Origin: Sycobia sp. Sy_11
Lineage: Eukaryota; Arthropoda; Insecta; Hymenoptera; Epichrysomallidae
DNA length: 64,000 bases
Reading direction: 5' to 3'
Assembly: GCA_018907035.1 (NCBI GenBank)
Contig: JACCIC010000121.1
Location: 602,501 to 666,500, forward strand
The translations under genes and the position numbers were made by a program. Positions 11,371-24,180 of this stretch are shown here, in pieces. The number at the start of each line of letters is the position of its first letter. Position 1 is the first letter of the stretch. The notes under the pieces were generated by a model. The model did no database searches. It was not told the DNA's origin and was given only the letters and a program-made list of their open reading frames with translations.

Positions 11371-12980
11371 GTGGAGCAATTTGTTGGAAGCCTAGAGGAA
11401 CCTATGAAAAGTCTCGACATCTCTGCAACAGAGATACTGAAAATCATTCCCGGAATATTTTGCGGAGCAGCACAAATATGGGCAAGACCCATACATATAA
11501 CATGGCGCATCATAGACGATCTGACATCAGCCCTAAAACGTCAATTCAGACCTATGGATTATGCGTTGCGTCTAGAGGAGAAGCTACAAGAACGTACACA
11601 GAGATCCAACGAAATCATTGGGTGATATCTTAGAGGTAAGTTGGTCAAGATGTCTCGCCATTCCCCTAAGAGAGTCAGTTGGATCGAATCTATAGGAACT
11701 GATATCCGGAATTTATTGACAAAATAGGTAAGAAGGATTTTACCACCATAGATGAGCTTCAGTCGATCGGACTGTAGATCTAACTGAAAGAAGACTTAAG
11801 GTACCGCTATTATGAGTCCCCATCAGCGGAAAACTGTATGATTAGCACGATATCTTGCTCCTCATCTGAATAAGGCAGCAAATCGAGGCTGGCAGCGCTC
11901 GAAGACAATAAAACGTAAAATATATCGAAGCAGGTGATGGTAGTGGAACCAGCAATGTCAATAGTAATAAGACATGTCGAAAGAGAAGCAAACTTGTACC
12001 AAAAGAAAAACAAGGCAAAATGAGAACAAAGTTTCCAACAACGAAGCTTATCCCCACGTAAAACTGAACCAACTAGACCATATAGAAGCCCTTCACCCAG
12101 ACAGACACCAACCTCTCGAAACCACGATCATACGATGAATCCACCTACAAGTAGGAATAGAAGCGTGTCATCCCGATACGATAATAGATCCAGAGAAAGG
12201 CACTATTCGTCCAGCCCACCATGTAACATGCAACCCTACCGAAATATCACAAAACGAGAGCCTCCATGTTATCGAACAAAAGACCGCTCGATAAACAACG
12301 ATAGACCCTACTGTAGTAATTTAAGGTCATAGGATAAAAGACCGCGCCACACACATAGAGTTCGAATTCCAGAGAAAGAACCCATAAATCCGATAGCCTT
12401 CAAGATAACAGACCCTGTTGGATTTATAAGAGACCAGGACACTGAGCAGACAGCTGCCTAGAACAAAAACAGATATACTTTTATAATAGTGTAGAAAACA
12501 ATGTGACAATGACGAACAGGAGAACGGAGTCTACCCTACGACCCGTTACGACTCGACTCCACAATATAAGAATAAAAACTACCAGAGACATATAAATGAC
12601 GACCGTCCTTTCCACTTCCCAGACAACTTCCTCACTTCGATCAAACACGATAGAGAGCTCCCAAGAGGAACAGTAAATATAACATGGAAAATATTCCCAG
12701 CATTAATTGACCTTGGTGCTAAGAAATCTTATATTGGATCACGGTCAGGCAAACTGGAAAATACGGCCATAATACCAATCATCTCCTATATGCAGATTCC
12801 AGATGGTTAATTAAGCTTGAATGATAGGGAGTCAATTTACGATTAAACATTGATAGACAACTCATTACCGCCGGCTTTAAAGTATAGAAGGCCTTAAAGT
12901 ATGATATCATCCTAGGGATCGACATATTAGTGACGCTTACAATCACCATTGATTTTGCGGAAGCAACATTGTACAAGCCT
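11371..12980 (+). pseudogene. Gypsy-like gag-protease remnant
   Basis: 11371-11625 gives a gag-like helical segment (EQFVGSLEEPMKSLDIS ... WRIIDDLTSALKRQFRP ... EIIG). Broken frames with an Arg/Ser-rich stretch follow (12135-12332). At 12661-12810 there is a retropepsin-like segment with FPALIDLGAKKSYI, where DLG stands in place of the usual DTG or DSG. At about 12900-12960 comes KYDIILGIDIL, the conserved protease C-terminal motif. Stops and frameshifts are numerous. It may be the 5' half of the element whose pol lies at 6.65-8.95 kb, now rearranged, or of a relative. Confidence 0.55.
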
Positions 12981-13171
12981 AGGAATAGAATAAGGACTTT
13001 TGCTAATAAAGAAGCGAGTTACCCACAGTATATTACAGCTATAGAAGCCGTAGACGGCGTAGCAACGCTTAACGAGGACGAAGGACGAGAATTAATAGAC
13101 AGTATGCTACCTCGAAACTACTACGTGACGCGACAGAAGTCGTTCCTGTCGCAAGACTAGAGCAGCTGGTA

Positions 13172-13579
13172 GTGCTGCAGACACAGGCGACGTCAAAGGA
13201 TCCCTCCAAGAACAGTTCAGCAATCCCAGCTCTCTTGAACTTGGCAGTGGTTCCCTCAAGATTTCGTGCCTCCAAAACGACCGCATTTATCCGTGGTAGC
13301 ATCCCCACTATCTTCAGCGTGCATAGACCCCTTTCATGCAAAGGATGCTGGAACTTAACGGGAATGGGAACCGCTATTCCAACTGCCGACACCCGCACAA
13401 AGCTAAATTTTGTTAGAAATGTGGCAGGTCGACAAAAGATGTACCTTTTTCCGGAATGTCCCACTGCTGACAAAGCAACATTAGTGCCGACCATCCAAGA
13501 GGTCAGGAATGTGATTGGTCACACAACGCAATCGGTAATGATCATTATGCCGGGGGCGTCTGTCTACATGAATAATTAG
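13172..13579 (+). pseudogene. Open stretch with degenerate zinc-knuckle-like region
   Basis: A 135-codon open frame without a known fold. In an alternative frame, 13340-13470 reads as RYSNCRHPHKAKFC and KCGRSTKD, resembling the CCHC knuckles of insect Gypsy gag proteins. It is best regarded as further gag debris. Low confidence. Confidence 0.3.
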
Positions 13580-14180
13580 AATTTTAGGATAAATTTTGTA
13601 ATCATATGTCATAATTTTAGGAAGATAAGAATAATAACTAGATGTAGGATTAACTATAGTTTCATAGCGTATGAATAATAGATATTATAAGAATTCAATA
13701 GAATTAGCTAATTATAGACACACTTCTTTTATTATTTCTTTTTTCTTTTCTAGTAAGTAAGCAATTACCGTTAATAACTTTTAGATTAGCATTATATAAA
13801 TGGTGCATCTACGAATGTAAACCCATAAATGACACTCTATTGTATTAAGAGGCGCTGCATTTTTTTCCTTTTCTTCGATATACTAGCGAGATAGACTGAA
13901 TCGCAAACTTGGGATACGCGAATAAAATCTTTCCGCTTTCGTCTTTTCTTTGTCCCACGTAGAGAAGACGAAGCGAGATAAGGCTCAGTGGTTTTTCACC
14001 CACTTCGGCTCGGGGAGTTTTTACAATTACGAAAGTAGAAATATCGATATTTTGTGCGATATCTCGAGTATGAGATCGACACGACTCAGAGACGCGCCGC
14101 AACTATCAGAATTGATTCGTCTGCCATTGAGTATGCATGTCAGTAACAACTCCTCGAGTGTATGCCGCCACTTGACATAA
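13580..14180. other. No gene seen
   Basis: AT-rich to 13840, then moderately GC-rich. Overlapping ORFs on both strands lack motifs. Nothing supportable. Confidence 0.5.
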
Positions 14181-14227
14181 AAGATCGTACGTACGCTCGC
14201 ACACGCGTCAGTGAAGTGAAACCATTC

Positions 14228-14560
14228 CGGGAAGAAGAGGAAAGACGATTTCTTCCACCCAAAAAGATTTATCGAACTCTCCAAAATAAGCTTCGTGTAA
14301 GCAAAATTTTTTTCCCGCGAGCCATTTCTTCATGTTAGGGAACAAGTAGAAGTCGCAGAGAGCCAGATCGGGTGACTACGGCGGGTGCGGCAGCAATTGA
14401 TAATGTAATTCATGCAGTTTTATGGCGACAACTCCTGATGAATGTGCTGGTGCGTTATCGTGATGAAAAAACACCTTTATTTACCAAATGTGGCGCTCTC
14501 TCCTTCAATTTTTTGTGGAAGTGGTCCAATAACTCACTGTAGTATTGTCCAGTGATCGTT
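14228..14560 (-). pseudogene. Mariner transposase fragment
   Basis: The minus strand reads ITGQYYSELLDHF, FFHHDNAPAHSSG, LLPHPP.SPDLALCDFYLFP and KKWLAGKKF. That is the central and C-terminal catalytic region of a DD34D mariner, with a stop in the YSPDLAP motif. There is no N-terminus and no TIRs were found. The sequence stops abruptly at about 14560 against unrelated GC-rich DNA. Confidence 0.75.
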
Positions 14561-15178
14561 CTTCTAGCAGCAGCAGCATCTCCAACGACCTGCCCGTCCA
14601 GAGCCGAGCAGCGTGAGAGAGCGGGTCCGCAACGCCGCCGCCGTCGCCTGCCTGACTGGTGTCATGCGGGAGAGAGAGAGAGAGAGAGCGACGGCTACCA
14701 CGTCCAGCAGCCCGTTCCGGAGGAAGGTCAAGATCGCCCCGCGGTACCCGACGAAAGCAAGTACTTGACCGCTTAGTGTGCTAGTAAGTAGGTTTGCCGC
14801 GTCCGCCGCCGTAATTAAGTTAACGTTCTAATGTGCTTATTCGTCTGCGTCCCTATTGTATGTCCCCGTCCCCCGTGTTTAGTCCGACTGTAGTCCGTAA
14901 TGCCGAAAATAATGTGAGTGGAAGTGTCGCGGAATCTGCGTAGTTTAATAAATGTGAGAGTGTGTGTGTGATCCGATAGCGTGTGAGTGAAGTTTCGGTG
15001 TAACGGATGTATTTGAGTGTGTGTAAATAAATAAAGCATGGAATGCGTGATGATCCCCGTAATATGCTTTTTGTATTTTACTTTTCCCTGACGACTTCCC
15101 CATTCCGGTATAGGTAGATATAGTCAGCGCGTCAAGCAACACCGTCTCAAGATAAGTGAACGGCGTGAAAACGCCGTT

Positions 15179-15180
<2 letters not shown>
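14561..15180. other. GC-rich block with simple Ser/Arg-coding repeats
   Basis: Base composition jumps to GC- and CpG-rich (14561-14800), including a GCAGCAGCAG run, a GCCGCCGCC run and a (GA)n run. It then declines through a GTGTGTGA-rich part. A 74-codon plus-strand ORF (14552-14776) spans the junction with the mariner fragment and is therefore probably not real as a unit. The block could be the promoter/5'UTR of a host gene or captured sequence. No product is recognised. Confidence 0.35.

Positions 15181-15182
<2 letters not shown>

Positions 15183-15217
<35 letters not shown>
15183..15217. repeat. (TA)n microsatellite
   Basis: Uninterrupted TA dinucleotides, directly upstream of a SINE. 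Confidence 0.9.
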
Positions 15218-15224
<7 letters not shown>

Positions 15225-15236
15225 ATACATAGTTTC

Positions 15237-15430
15237 AGTTTTTTTACGTTGCTCTATTTATACTTCCAAATACAGGTCCTAATCAGCGACGGAGGTCTAC
15301 GATGTGTTTGTAAACAAAGCATATGTAAGTTATTACAGCAGTGCTTGTGTCAATCACGGCCGAGACTGGGATTCGAACTCAGATCACCAAGTTACTAGTC
15401 CTTCGCTCTAACGATTGAGCCATCGTAGGC
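15237..15430 (-). repeat. tRNA-derived SINE, copy 1
   Basis: The minus strand starts GCCTACGATGGCTCAATCGT and continues with an A-box-like TGGCTCAATCGTTAGAGC and a B-box-like GAGTTCGAATCCCAG about 30 bp further on. A tRNA-unrelated body follows (CTTTGTTTACAAACAC, ACCTCCGTCGCTGATTAG), ending near an A-rich end at 15237. Copies with the same head and body are at 22312-22508, 39218-39421 and 40128-40322. The promoter boxes mean it would be transcribed by RNA polymerase III and mobilised by a LINE in trans. Confidence 0.85.
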
Positions 15431-16560
15431 ATCAGTTTAGGAGTTGTTGTTAAAGTAATCCTACTTTACCATCATTTTTTTCAAACTGAAAAAAAACTAG
15501 CCTACGTCATTTCTGACGGTAATATAACGTATGATACTTAATAAACACATGAAATCTCATGTATAGTTTCGAAAAAAACTCATGATTCTCTTTACTTTAT
15601 TTTAATTTTTACATGTTTCAACAATTGTTTAGTCATTAAATTTATTAATGTATCGCAAATAGTTTTTAATAAATAAAATATTTTCTCTCGGCTCTCTTAT
15701 GCATGTGTGACGATATGCTGTTTTAATGTATAAACGAACTCAGGAATCGGCTCTAAAATTTTAAATTTATTAATGTTGTAAGGATAACTGAACACTTCGT
15801 TCGTATTACCGAATTGTAATCCTCGTTTTGTTTAGAAACAATTCCCTGCAACGATATACTTGACTATAGTAGTCTAGTACTTTGCTTCAGTTTCTGTCTA
15901 TACAGATTGCTTCTGTGCCGATGCGAGAAATTATAAACTTATAATCAAGATCGAATATCATGCAGTAACTGTATTTTTATTATTTTTATGAGAGCAGATC
16001 GATTTAGCGATTATATTTTATTTATAGAATTTATTTTTTACAAAAATATTGTCGTGTTTATCTACAAATATTTTACATAGTACTTTCTTGATTGATTTGG
16101 TTGACTACTACTTGATTACTTTTGTTGAATATATTTGGTAGTATATTTTTTAAGAGTATGGGATACTTCTAAAATCGGGGGTCCGGTATTACAACACCAC
16201 AAAGCCCTCCCGCTTTATCCAATACTGGTGATATCTCTACTTCGATAGAGCCAAACTGAATAATCAGAGTCATACAGTGATGCTTTGCTTTTAGTAGGAC
16301 CAGATTAATTGAATATATTTGAAGTTCCTGATGTCAAGTAAAACGATTATAGGGAATCAATACCAAATAATATTTTTGAATAGTGCACTATAAGATAAAA
16401 GGGCTATAATATGAGGGAAGACTCCACAAAGCAATTCTCCGATATGGTAATGTTCAAATCCACGTCGTAAAAGTGATGATGTAATACTTGAAAACGCTGA
16501 TATGGCGGTGTTAATCTATCCATCATATTCTCTCAAATTGTCTACATCAGGCAGCTATTT
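15431..16560. other. AT-rich non-coding stretch
   Basis: No ORF of note and no repeat structure that I can assign. Confidence 0.55.
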
Positions 16561-17110
16561 ATTTCGATCCATGATCCACGATCTATCTAATGATCATTTC
16601 GGGACAGGAGAGGTGGTGGGTGTGAAGGTAATAATAAGGACAAGAGTGAATAAGAATGGAATTAAACTTTAATATAACGAATAAATGCAACACAGTGTGA
16701 AGGCGTAGGCAGGTAATGTGCGTGAGTCTTGTCGAGAGTGCCCGGTGTTTCTCTCTTCGTACCCGGGAAAATCTGGCACAGCGGCAATGGTTTACCTTGT
16801 TCGACGGCTTTTTTTCCCTCTCCTATGTCGCTCCGATCATAGTTGACCACTCGTGGAGCGCGCGAATATGCGGGTGGGCCCCTTAATGATAGGTCTCATG
16901 CAGGGACCGACCGTTAAGGTCCAGATGTAGAAGAGTTTTTCCGCAGCGATACAGACTTGTTGCTCCCGACCTGATGACTCGAAAACGACTGGGTCAGAGA
17001 GAGAAAAGCCGTTCTGTGTGTATCTAGACACGTTCGCCCTGTAAACTGAGAAAGTATAATTTTTCCTGACGCATGGGTCTGAACAACCGCCACAATCACC
17101 TCCGTTCTTA
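16561..17110. other. GC-richer block of unknown origin
   Basis: This block has clearly higher GC than its surroundings. Short overlapping minus-strand ORFs (16662-16850, 16837-17031, 16914-17099) share no frame and have no motif. It may be an old transposon leader or LTR, but nothing proves it. Confidence 0.3.
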
Positions 17111-17475
17111 TAAGTCAGAAAATGGATCGATTTGTCAGTCGACTTAAATAAAATGAAGTTGTTATCGTGAAATTCTTATACAGCTAGTACTGAGCAGTAT
17201 TTTGAATAGTATAAGTATTTAACCATATTTTTAAAGTATACCATCAAGTTTTGAAAAGTGACAACAAAAGAAAAGTATATACTGATTATAGTATTTATTA
17301 ATCGATATATGACTTATTTTATAAAAAACTATTCATATATTTTTAAACGACTATGCTTTCAATGTATAATATATAGCTTAAATGCAATAAGTTTAAAAAT
17401 TAGAAATGAATTATATTTTTTTTTATTTTATTACAGTGTACAACAGAATTTAGATATAATACTTAAAAACTTTTA

Positions 17476-17539
<64 letters not shown>

Positions 17540-18363
17540 GTAATGAAGCATAGAATAAATAGAAGTAAATTTGTAGCTAATAATGAAAAATTATAGATTT
17601 ATATAGTATTATTATAAACTGGGTAGCACCTCGTTATATTCGAGCATAATATATAGTTGTCGTAAACAAAATTTACTTTTATCCCTGCCATAAATATACT
17701 ATTTTTTGAACATTGGGTATTAAAATTCTAACTAATTTACAACTAAATTTTTTTAGTTTTACTATTACACATAAAAAGTAATATGAGTTGCCGTTCACTT
17801 GTTTAGTGTTGTAGATGTAAGTTCTTATTTGACCATTTTTATGTAAACTTTTTAGGTAGTTAAATGTTCCATTTCTTATAGTCTTCAAACATTAGAAATA
17901 CTAAGATCTATAGCAATCTCCGAAACTGTATACATTTCAATCTTAATTTCTTTTTTAAAGACCTTCAAATATCATTATAAATAACAAGCTAACTTTTTTG
18001 TAATAAATCTAAGAAGCGTTTTTTAAAATTGAAATTAATATAATGAAAATTTTATTTCTTTGATGCCCTTCTTATTCTTAAAACGATTAAATTTGATAAT
18101 GAATATATCCGCTCTATTTCGAAAAGAGCCTATAAGAACCAGGATACTCGATCTAAAGATATTCATTTAGTACGATTGATCGCACGCGTGCCCGCGATTC
18201 AGGAATGATCCGTCCGATTGATTTTATTAATATTTATGAGCGCCAGGCGCGCGAGGGCGATAGGAACTCATGCGGCTCGGTAAGTCAAAATAACCGAGTC
18301 ACGAGGTATTGCCTCGCTCGCTAATTTGTCAGCACGGAATGTAGAGAGCCTGTATTGGTAATA

Positions 18364-18364
<1 letters not shown>
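17111..18364. other. AT-rich non-coding stretch with (TA)n at 17480-17536
   Basis: Contains a long TA microsatellite and AT-rich DNA. A GC-richer patch at 18180-18350 carries no ORF. No gene seen. Confidence 0.55.

Positions 18365-18365
<1 letters not shown>

Positions 18366-18431
<66 letters not shown>
18366..18431. repeat. (GT)n microsatellite
   Basis: About 33 GT units followed by degenerate GTGCGT repeats to about 18478. ORFs on both strands here are artefacts of the repeat. Confidence 0.95.
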
Positions 18432-18434
<3 letters not shown>

Positions 18435-18479
18435 ATGTGCGTATGTGAGTGCGTGTGCGTGTGCGTGTGTTTGTGCGTA

Positions 18480-18863
18480 TATGAACTCATGGGGAAACGC
18501 GCGTGCCGTTCCGTAATCGCGAACTGCTGTCCGTATGTATGTGCATCGTAAGCAAGAGCGTGCACCCTCATTGACGTACAAATAGGCAAAGCACCGAGGA
18601 GAATCCCTATATATTTGGCGGACAGTGGACGATACCCGTGATGACGACAGGTACGGTTATAAGCTGTGGACCTCCCAGTGCGACATCATGACTCTGCCAT
18701 ATGCCGCCGTCACTAAGGCGCACATGCGCTCTCGGAACTCAATTCTCGCCATGTTATATTATAAATAAAAAAGAATAGGACGCCCGGGTTTTTTGAAATG
18801 TCTATTCAAACAGCTATTGTATCGTTGATATTTTAATTGTTTTTTTTATATTCTTAAACAATT

Positions 18864-18914
<51 letters not shown>

Positions 18915-19579
18915 CGTTCATACAATATATGAACGCAAGTCATACACAGGAGCATCATGTATTCAAATTTATATTAATAGTAAATTTATATTAGTATTTC
19001 AGTTCCCAGATTTGCTCGATATAATAACTGTTTTTATAACAAAACACATTAAAAACTTATATGCTTTCATCAATGTCATAAAACTTATAATACACTCAAG
19101 TACGTAAAATGTTTTTCTACATTTTAATTTTCGATAACAATCTATAATTTTTCTATTTACTAACAACTAACTAGTTATATGAATGTTTACAATTTCTTCA
19201 TAAATTACTACTGCAAATGTAAAATTTTCTATTAATCATTTCATTAAACTGAGATTATAGATTACAAAAATGCTTTATATGAATAGCTTTGGTTCATACT
19301 GGATGATTGAAAAAAATCATTGGATATATGATTAATTTTTCATACATTTCTCAATAATTTAAGACGAAAAGCGTAAATGTGCATTATTTTTATATAAATA
19401 AGGTACAAATCATCGTGCAAAAAATCGTTACGAATGTGCCTTTGGTGCATTTTCGCATATACCAGGCTATCAATCAACGTGAAGGGACTGCTCAAGCAAG
19501 CGAATGGAGGACTTTTTTTATTGGCCCCACACCCTCTGGGCAAACCCTAAGCCAATAAATAACTCTTACCCCGTAGAGC

Positions 19580-19614
<35 letters not shown>

Positions 19615-22310
19615 GACCTTAACTTTTATGGGCATTGTTGTTAGTGAAGTGAGTTCGAGTCCCGTTTTACAAGCGGAAATTTTCTGCAGTTTCAGCCGCA
19701 TCTCATAATACATTGCGATTTATATAAATATAAATTTTTAATTTTGAAGTTGAGAATTGAGTTTAATCAATCAACGGAAATACCATTAGTCTATTATATG
19801 AAATGACGAAAAGTGGTTAAAATTATAGATTTGGTTTTAATGTGAAAATTTTGCAAAATTGCTAAACATGATGTGTTATTTTAATCGACCTAGATTTAAA
19901 CATATAAAAAAATGCTCTAAAATCACTATAAAGCTGTCAACAACTGTACATTTAATCGGTATCTTCCTCTACTTCTCTCACTAACTAATGATGGTGTGTT
20001 TTTAAATTCACTAATTTTTATTTATTGTTATTTATTGATTATTCGAGTAGTATATTTTTTATTATGTCAATTAGCGATTATGTATTGATTATTGATACAT
20101 AATTACTGATTTGTTTTTAAAGAGTTTGTTTTGATATTAATTCGGAGGAATAATTGAATTTCAATTCCGAATAAAACATTTAATTTAACATCCTTTGGAA
20201 ACATCTAATCATTCCGAATGAAACGAGGAAGATTTAACGAAATAAAACTCAACATTTACATTATAACCAAACTTGATTTTACATGGCAAATGTTGAAAAT
20301 CATACAATTTGTGATTTTCAGATGAGAGTAATGCATGATAAAATCTATTTTTATTAAATTTTCTTTCGACACGTATGGCACAATAATTGTATATAGAATA
20401 TATTACGTTATAATATTATGAAAATTACAATAATAATTATCATTATATTTATTATATTCCGGGTATTAAAAATAATTAATAATATAAAAGATTCATATCG
20501 CTGAATTGATGTCAATAGAGGATAAAAGTCAATACAACAAATTCGCCATCTAATATTTAATGAAAATGATATATAAATTTTTTTTATAACTTTTGATTCT
20601 ACAAAAATTTCCAAATGTTCTCCATTCCATATCGTTTGACAAATTTATTTAAAAATTTGAAAAACTTAAACTAGATGAAGTAAAGTACTCAGTTTACTGA
20701 ACTTCAATCAAAGTATGCGTCTGGTCGGAATGGCGTGAAACAAAGATCGCTGCGGATAATGAATTAATACCTGAACGCGGGTACGTCCAGGTTTTGTTTA
20801 TCACTAAGATGTTGTTTTACACTCTGCAATGCAAGGAAGCGATGTGAATTTGACAAAAGTAACCAAACTTATAGTAGTTCTAACTTTACGGTAGCTAATA
20901 TTACGAAATGTGACATGGATATCAAATTTCAGTAATTTCAATTTACCGACCATGCCGGAGCGAGTTTTCCTAATTGGCATTTATCCCGCTGGGTTTGGCT
21001 ATAGATTTTCCTCACATAACGGAATGCATATAAGATCTAGCTGAGTCCTTAAGAGGCTTCAAGAATAAACGTAAAGTGACGGTCTAAATACGAAGATTTT
21101 CGTCGATTAAACAATTTCGAAGTATTGTTTGTGAAAGTAAAATACTATTAAATGAATAAATAAGGTAGCTGTCACTAACAGGAAAAATGACACCACTACA
21201 ATTTGTACAAAACGAAAATTCGTTGCGAAAGTTGCAAAATACAAAGCGAAGTGGTAAACAAGATCTGACGCAAATGTTTAAGAAATATAAATATCATTCT
21301 TGCGGTTTTTTTTTCAATAAATAAAATTTAAAGTAATGAAAATGTCAAAACACTGTTAAACAAGATAGCTATCATCAAAACAAAAGAAGCGATACAACTT
21401 TATTATGTGCAGAAAGTTGCAAAATATGGTACGAGATGGTGACTTCGTTTTATTATGTATCATTGCAAATTTTATCCTTAAGTATTAGATAGGAATTTAG
21501 AAAGAATAAATGTATTAAATAGATATTAAATAAACTTCTTGACTGATACATGATGGTCCAGTCAATGATTTAATCTGCAACAAAGATTTATAAAACAGAG
21601 TAGTTTTTATTCGATATGTATATAAAAGAGCAGTTGCCGTTCCCTTAATTTACTTATTAAACTTTAATAACACTTTTTCACTTTGGTGTAGCGTAAGTAT
21701 TCATCTCGGTAGATAGTCAGCAAAGCAAATCCATTGCGATTGTTTTACCCTATTCTTCCCCTTGTACGTGAGCAGTAATGGAGGGGGGGTGAAATACAAG
21801 CCTCGCTTTCTAGAGAGGAGTCCCTGCTTTCCGCTCAAGTCAAGAATTAATCCATCAAAACAACCACCCTTGCTATTTCATTGTTTCAATCTAAATATGG
21901 AGCACCACGAATATACAACAAGGCCAGCTTCAGGTCTAGAGTGTCAGATTTATTTTGGCTCTTCCTTTTTTATTTTCTTTAATTCATTGCAAATTACGTT
22001 TCTCAAAACTCAATTTTTTTTTAAAATTAATCTATGTTATAATGTTCAACACTATGATATTATCTATTTTAAGCATGTGGTTAGTTATTTTATACCGATA
22101 AAAAATAGTTATACTATGGTTATATAATATATAATATAATACTAAGTACATTTGTATGTTACTCGTTACTATTCAAATTATGAATGGATATATAATACAC
22201 GCAAATGTTAATGCTAACAATTAAAGGAGGAATCTGGATTTCTCATTGAAGTTATCATGTAATAAAATATATTTTTTTAATTTTCTCACGATAATTTATA
22301 GTTTTATTTG
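18480..22310. other. Intergenic AT-rich DNA with microsatellites
   Basis: Holds (TA)n at 18868-18910 and (GA)n at 19579-19612. A 121-codon plus-strand frame (21762-22127) is AT-rich, has no motif and is probably fortuitous. No supportable gene. Confidence 0.5.
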
Positions 22311-22311
22311 T

Positions 22312-22508
22312 TAATGTTATTTAATATCGCTCTATTTAAGCTCCTAAATACTAGTGCTAATCAGCGACGGATGTTTACGATGTGTTTGTAAACAAAGCAA
22401 ATGTAAAATTTTCACAGCGGTGCGTGTACCAATCGACGGAGACCAAAACTTGACCTCTGATCACCGAATTACTAAACCTTCGCTCTAACTATTGACCCAT
22501 CGTAAATC
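22312..22508 (-). repeat. tRNA-derived SINE, copy 2 (diverged)
   Basis: Same layout as copy 1 on the minus strand: a head near 22508 (TTTACGATGGGTCAATAG), a degenerate B box, then the body GTTTGTTTACAAACACATCG and CATCCGTCGCTGATTAGC. It is more mutated than copies 1 and 4, so probably older. Confidence 0.8.
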
Positions 22509-23750
22509 ACTAATTTTATTTTACTAATAATTGCAATGTAGTTTTTTCAGGACTATATATACTTCAAGTAGTAAAAACCCTTTGATTTTAGTTTCTGCAA
22601 TGCACAAGGTATTTTTAAATATCAAAACTAACTCAGGTATATAAATATAGTATTGATCAAAAATAATAATAATAATAAATAAATTAAATGTTTGAACTAA
22701 ATACCAGAAAAAAATGATAGATCATGGCATTATTATTGTGGTTTATAAAATATAAAAAAAATATGAAAATTCAATTTTGTGTTTAAATAATTAATATTGT
22801 AACGAACACATATTGTATTGCGTATATGTACATGTATCATGCGGATAGTGCTGCGTTGGGTGACGGTTGGCGACCGAAGGTTAATTTTGATTTCGAGTAG
22901 ATGAAACACGCTCGTATAACGCAAGAAGTACAGAAGAGAGCAGACGGGCGCGAGCCGCCGAGAGGATCGCAGTTGTTGACGAAACTGTGGGTTTATTACT
23001 AAGAGGCTCCAGCGGATCAAAGTATATAACTAGAGTATTTGATTTGAATACAATTCGATCTCTATAGAGATTATATCGAAATCTATATTTATACTCATAT
23101 CAGTGATTAAATAGAAATAATTGGCATCTTAAATAATTAATCTTGAGAGCTCTTATTGAACGAAGATCATATACATCCAATAAAGACCACAAATGGATAC
23201 ACATTATTCGACGTCGACCAAGAGTACCGAATAGCTTATAATAGATATCAAGAATCAAGGCTGAAGATTATATATTCCAATAGAAGTTTAATCACCCGAA
23301 AGATGTCGCCATTCTGAGGTTTTATCCATGCACGCCACTTTAAAACAAATTAGACGTGTTAGTCATAATATATTAGACAGAACGTCTAATATATTATGAC
23401 TACACACGTTACTAAAATAACGAGTCAATCACAATAAAAAAATTTCTTAAATTTTACTTGTTAGAACGCTATTATATATCGTATGTACACATACACTCCA
23501 GAATACTTCGACCGATTCTGTGTTGTTGCAAGTAGTAATCTTACAGCAGGTGAACTTTAGAAAAGAGGAATGAAGATTCTGCGAATCAACTCTTGCTCTA
23601 TGGCGCGACCCCGACGTCTCAGGAACGGGCACAGCTCTTGCCACAGACAGCAGCCACCGGGCATAATTGCCGCCGGGAACTTCCTCAGAACGATGTCTCC
23701 ATTAATACACATGATGGCACAGTATATACAATATAAAGGTATCCAAAAAG
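22509..23750. other. Non-coding stretch with a GC-rich patch and a palindrome
   Basis: 22840-23030 is GC-richer. A perfect 18-bp inverted repeat lies at 23361-23401 (separate entry). A short plus-strand run near 23190-23340 looks weakly coding but has no motif. No gene supported. Confidence 0.45.
23361..23401. repeat. Perfect 18-bp inverted repeat with 5-nt loop
   Basis: The arm AGTCATAATATATTAGAC (23361-23378) is repeated exactly inverted at 23384-23401. The flanking ACGTGTT/ACACACGT extends the palindrome imperfectly to about 25 bp per arm. Confidence 0.9.
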
Positions 23751-24180
23751 ATGCAGAAATATGAAGTTAAAAAGGAAGTAAAATCTCCTGTCTCAACCGA
23801 TATTTCGTACAAGAATAACGCGATGTTCTCTTTAGTGAGGCAGATAACACAAAAAAGGGGTGAGAGTCTTAACCTATATCTGAAGGGATTTCGAGCGGAA
23901 ATGCTAACGCCTTTTATAGGAAATGCTATGAATTATGATCTCCAGGTCACTGCGAAGAGCGAAGTGACTTTCTATGTGTTCGGCACGTACCCTAGCTGCA
24001 TCGTTCTCTTTCGCTTGGTCTTTGAAAGTGGAACAATAAAGCGTACTGCGTGAACAATATAAAAAAGTCACAACCATAGAAAAAGGTATTGAACACCCCT
24101 CTCGCTCAGCCAAGTTATATAGTCTACACAACTTCTGCCAAACTGGCAATGACTTGTGCCATAAAGTATTATACATGCGA
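23751..24180 (+). pseudogene. Possible gag-like remnant
   Basis: A 100-codon open frame contains ITQKRGESLNLYLKGFRAEM, reminiscent of the 'Q..gEs...y...f' stretch of LTR-retrotransposon gag proteins. Downstream, in another frame, FCQTGNDLCHK could be a ruined zinc knuckle. No pol or LTR is adjacent. Tentative. Confidence 0.3.

Noticed and set aside
13069..13494. 141-aa minus-strand ORF
   Set aside because: Overlaps the plus-strand gag-like stretch with no motif. Probably its shadow.
15357..15430. Possible functional tRNA gene on the minus strand
   Set aside because: Box A and box B are present, but the acceptor stem does not close and the same head is joined to a common body in three other places, so it is a SINE head.
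18321..18589. Two overlapping 86-aa minus-strand ORFs rich in His/Thr
   Set aside because: They are translations of the (GT)n microsatellite and its flank.
21762..22127. 121-aa plus-strand ORF as a host gene
   Set aside because: AT-driven composition (Phe/Ile/Tyr/Asn), no motif, no splice or promoter evidence.
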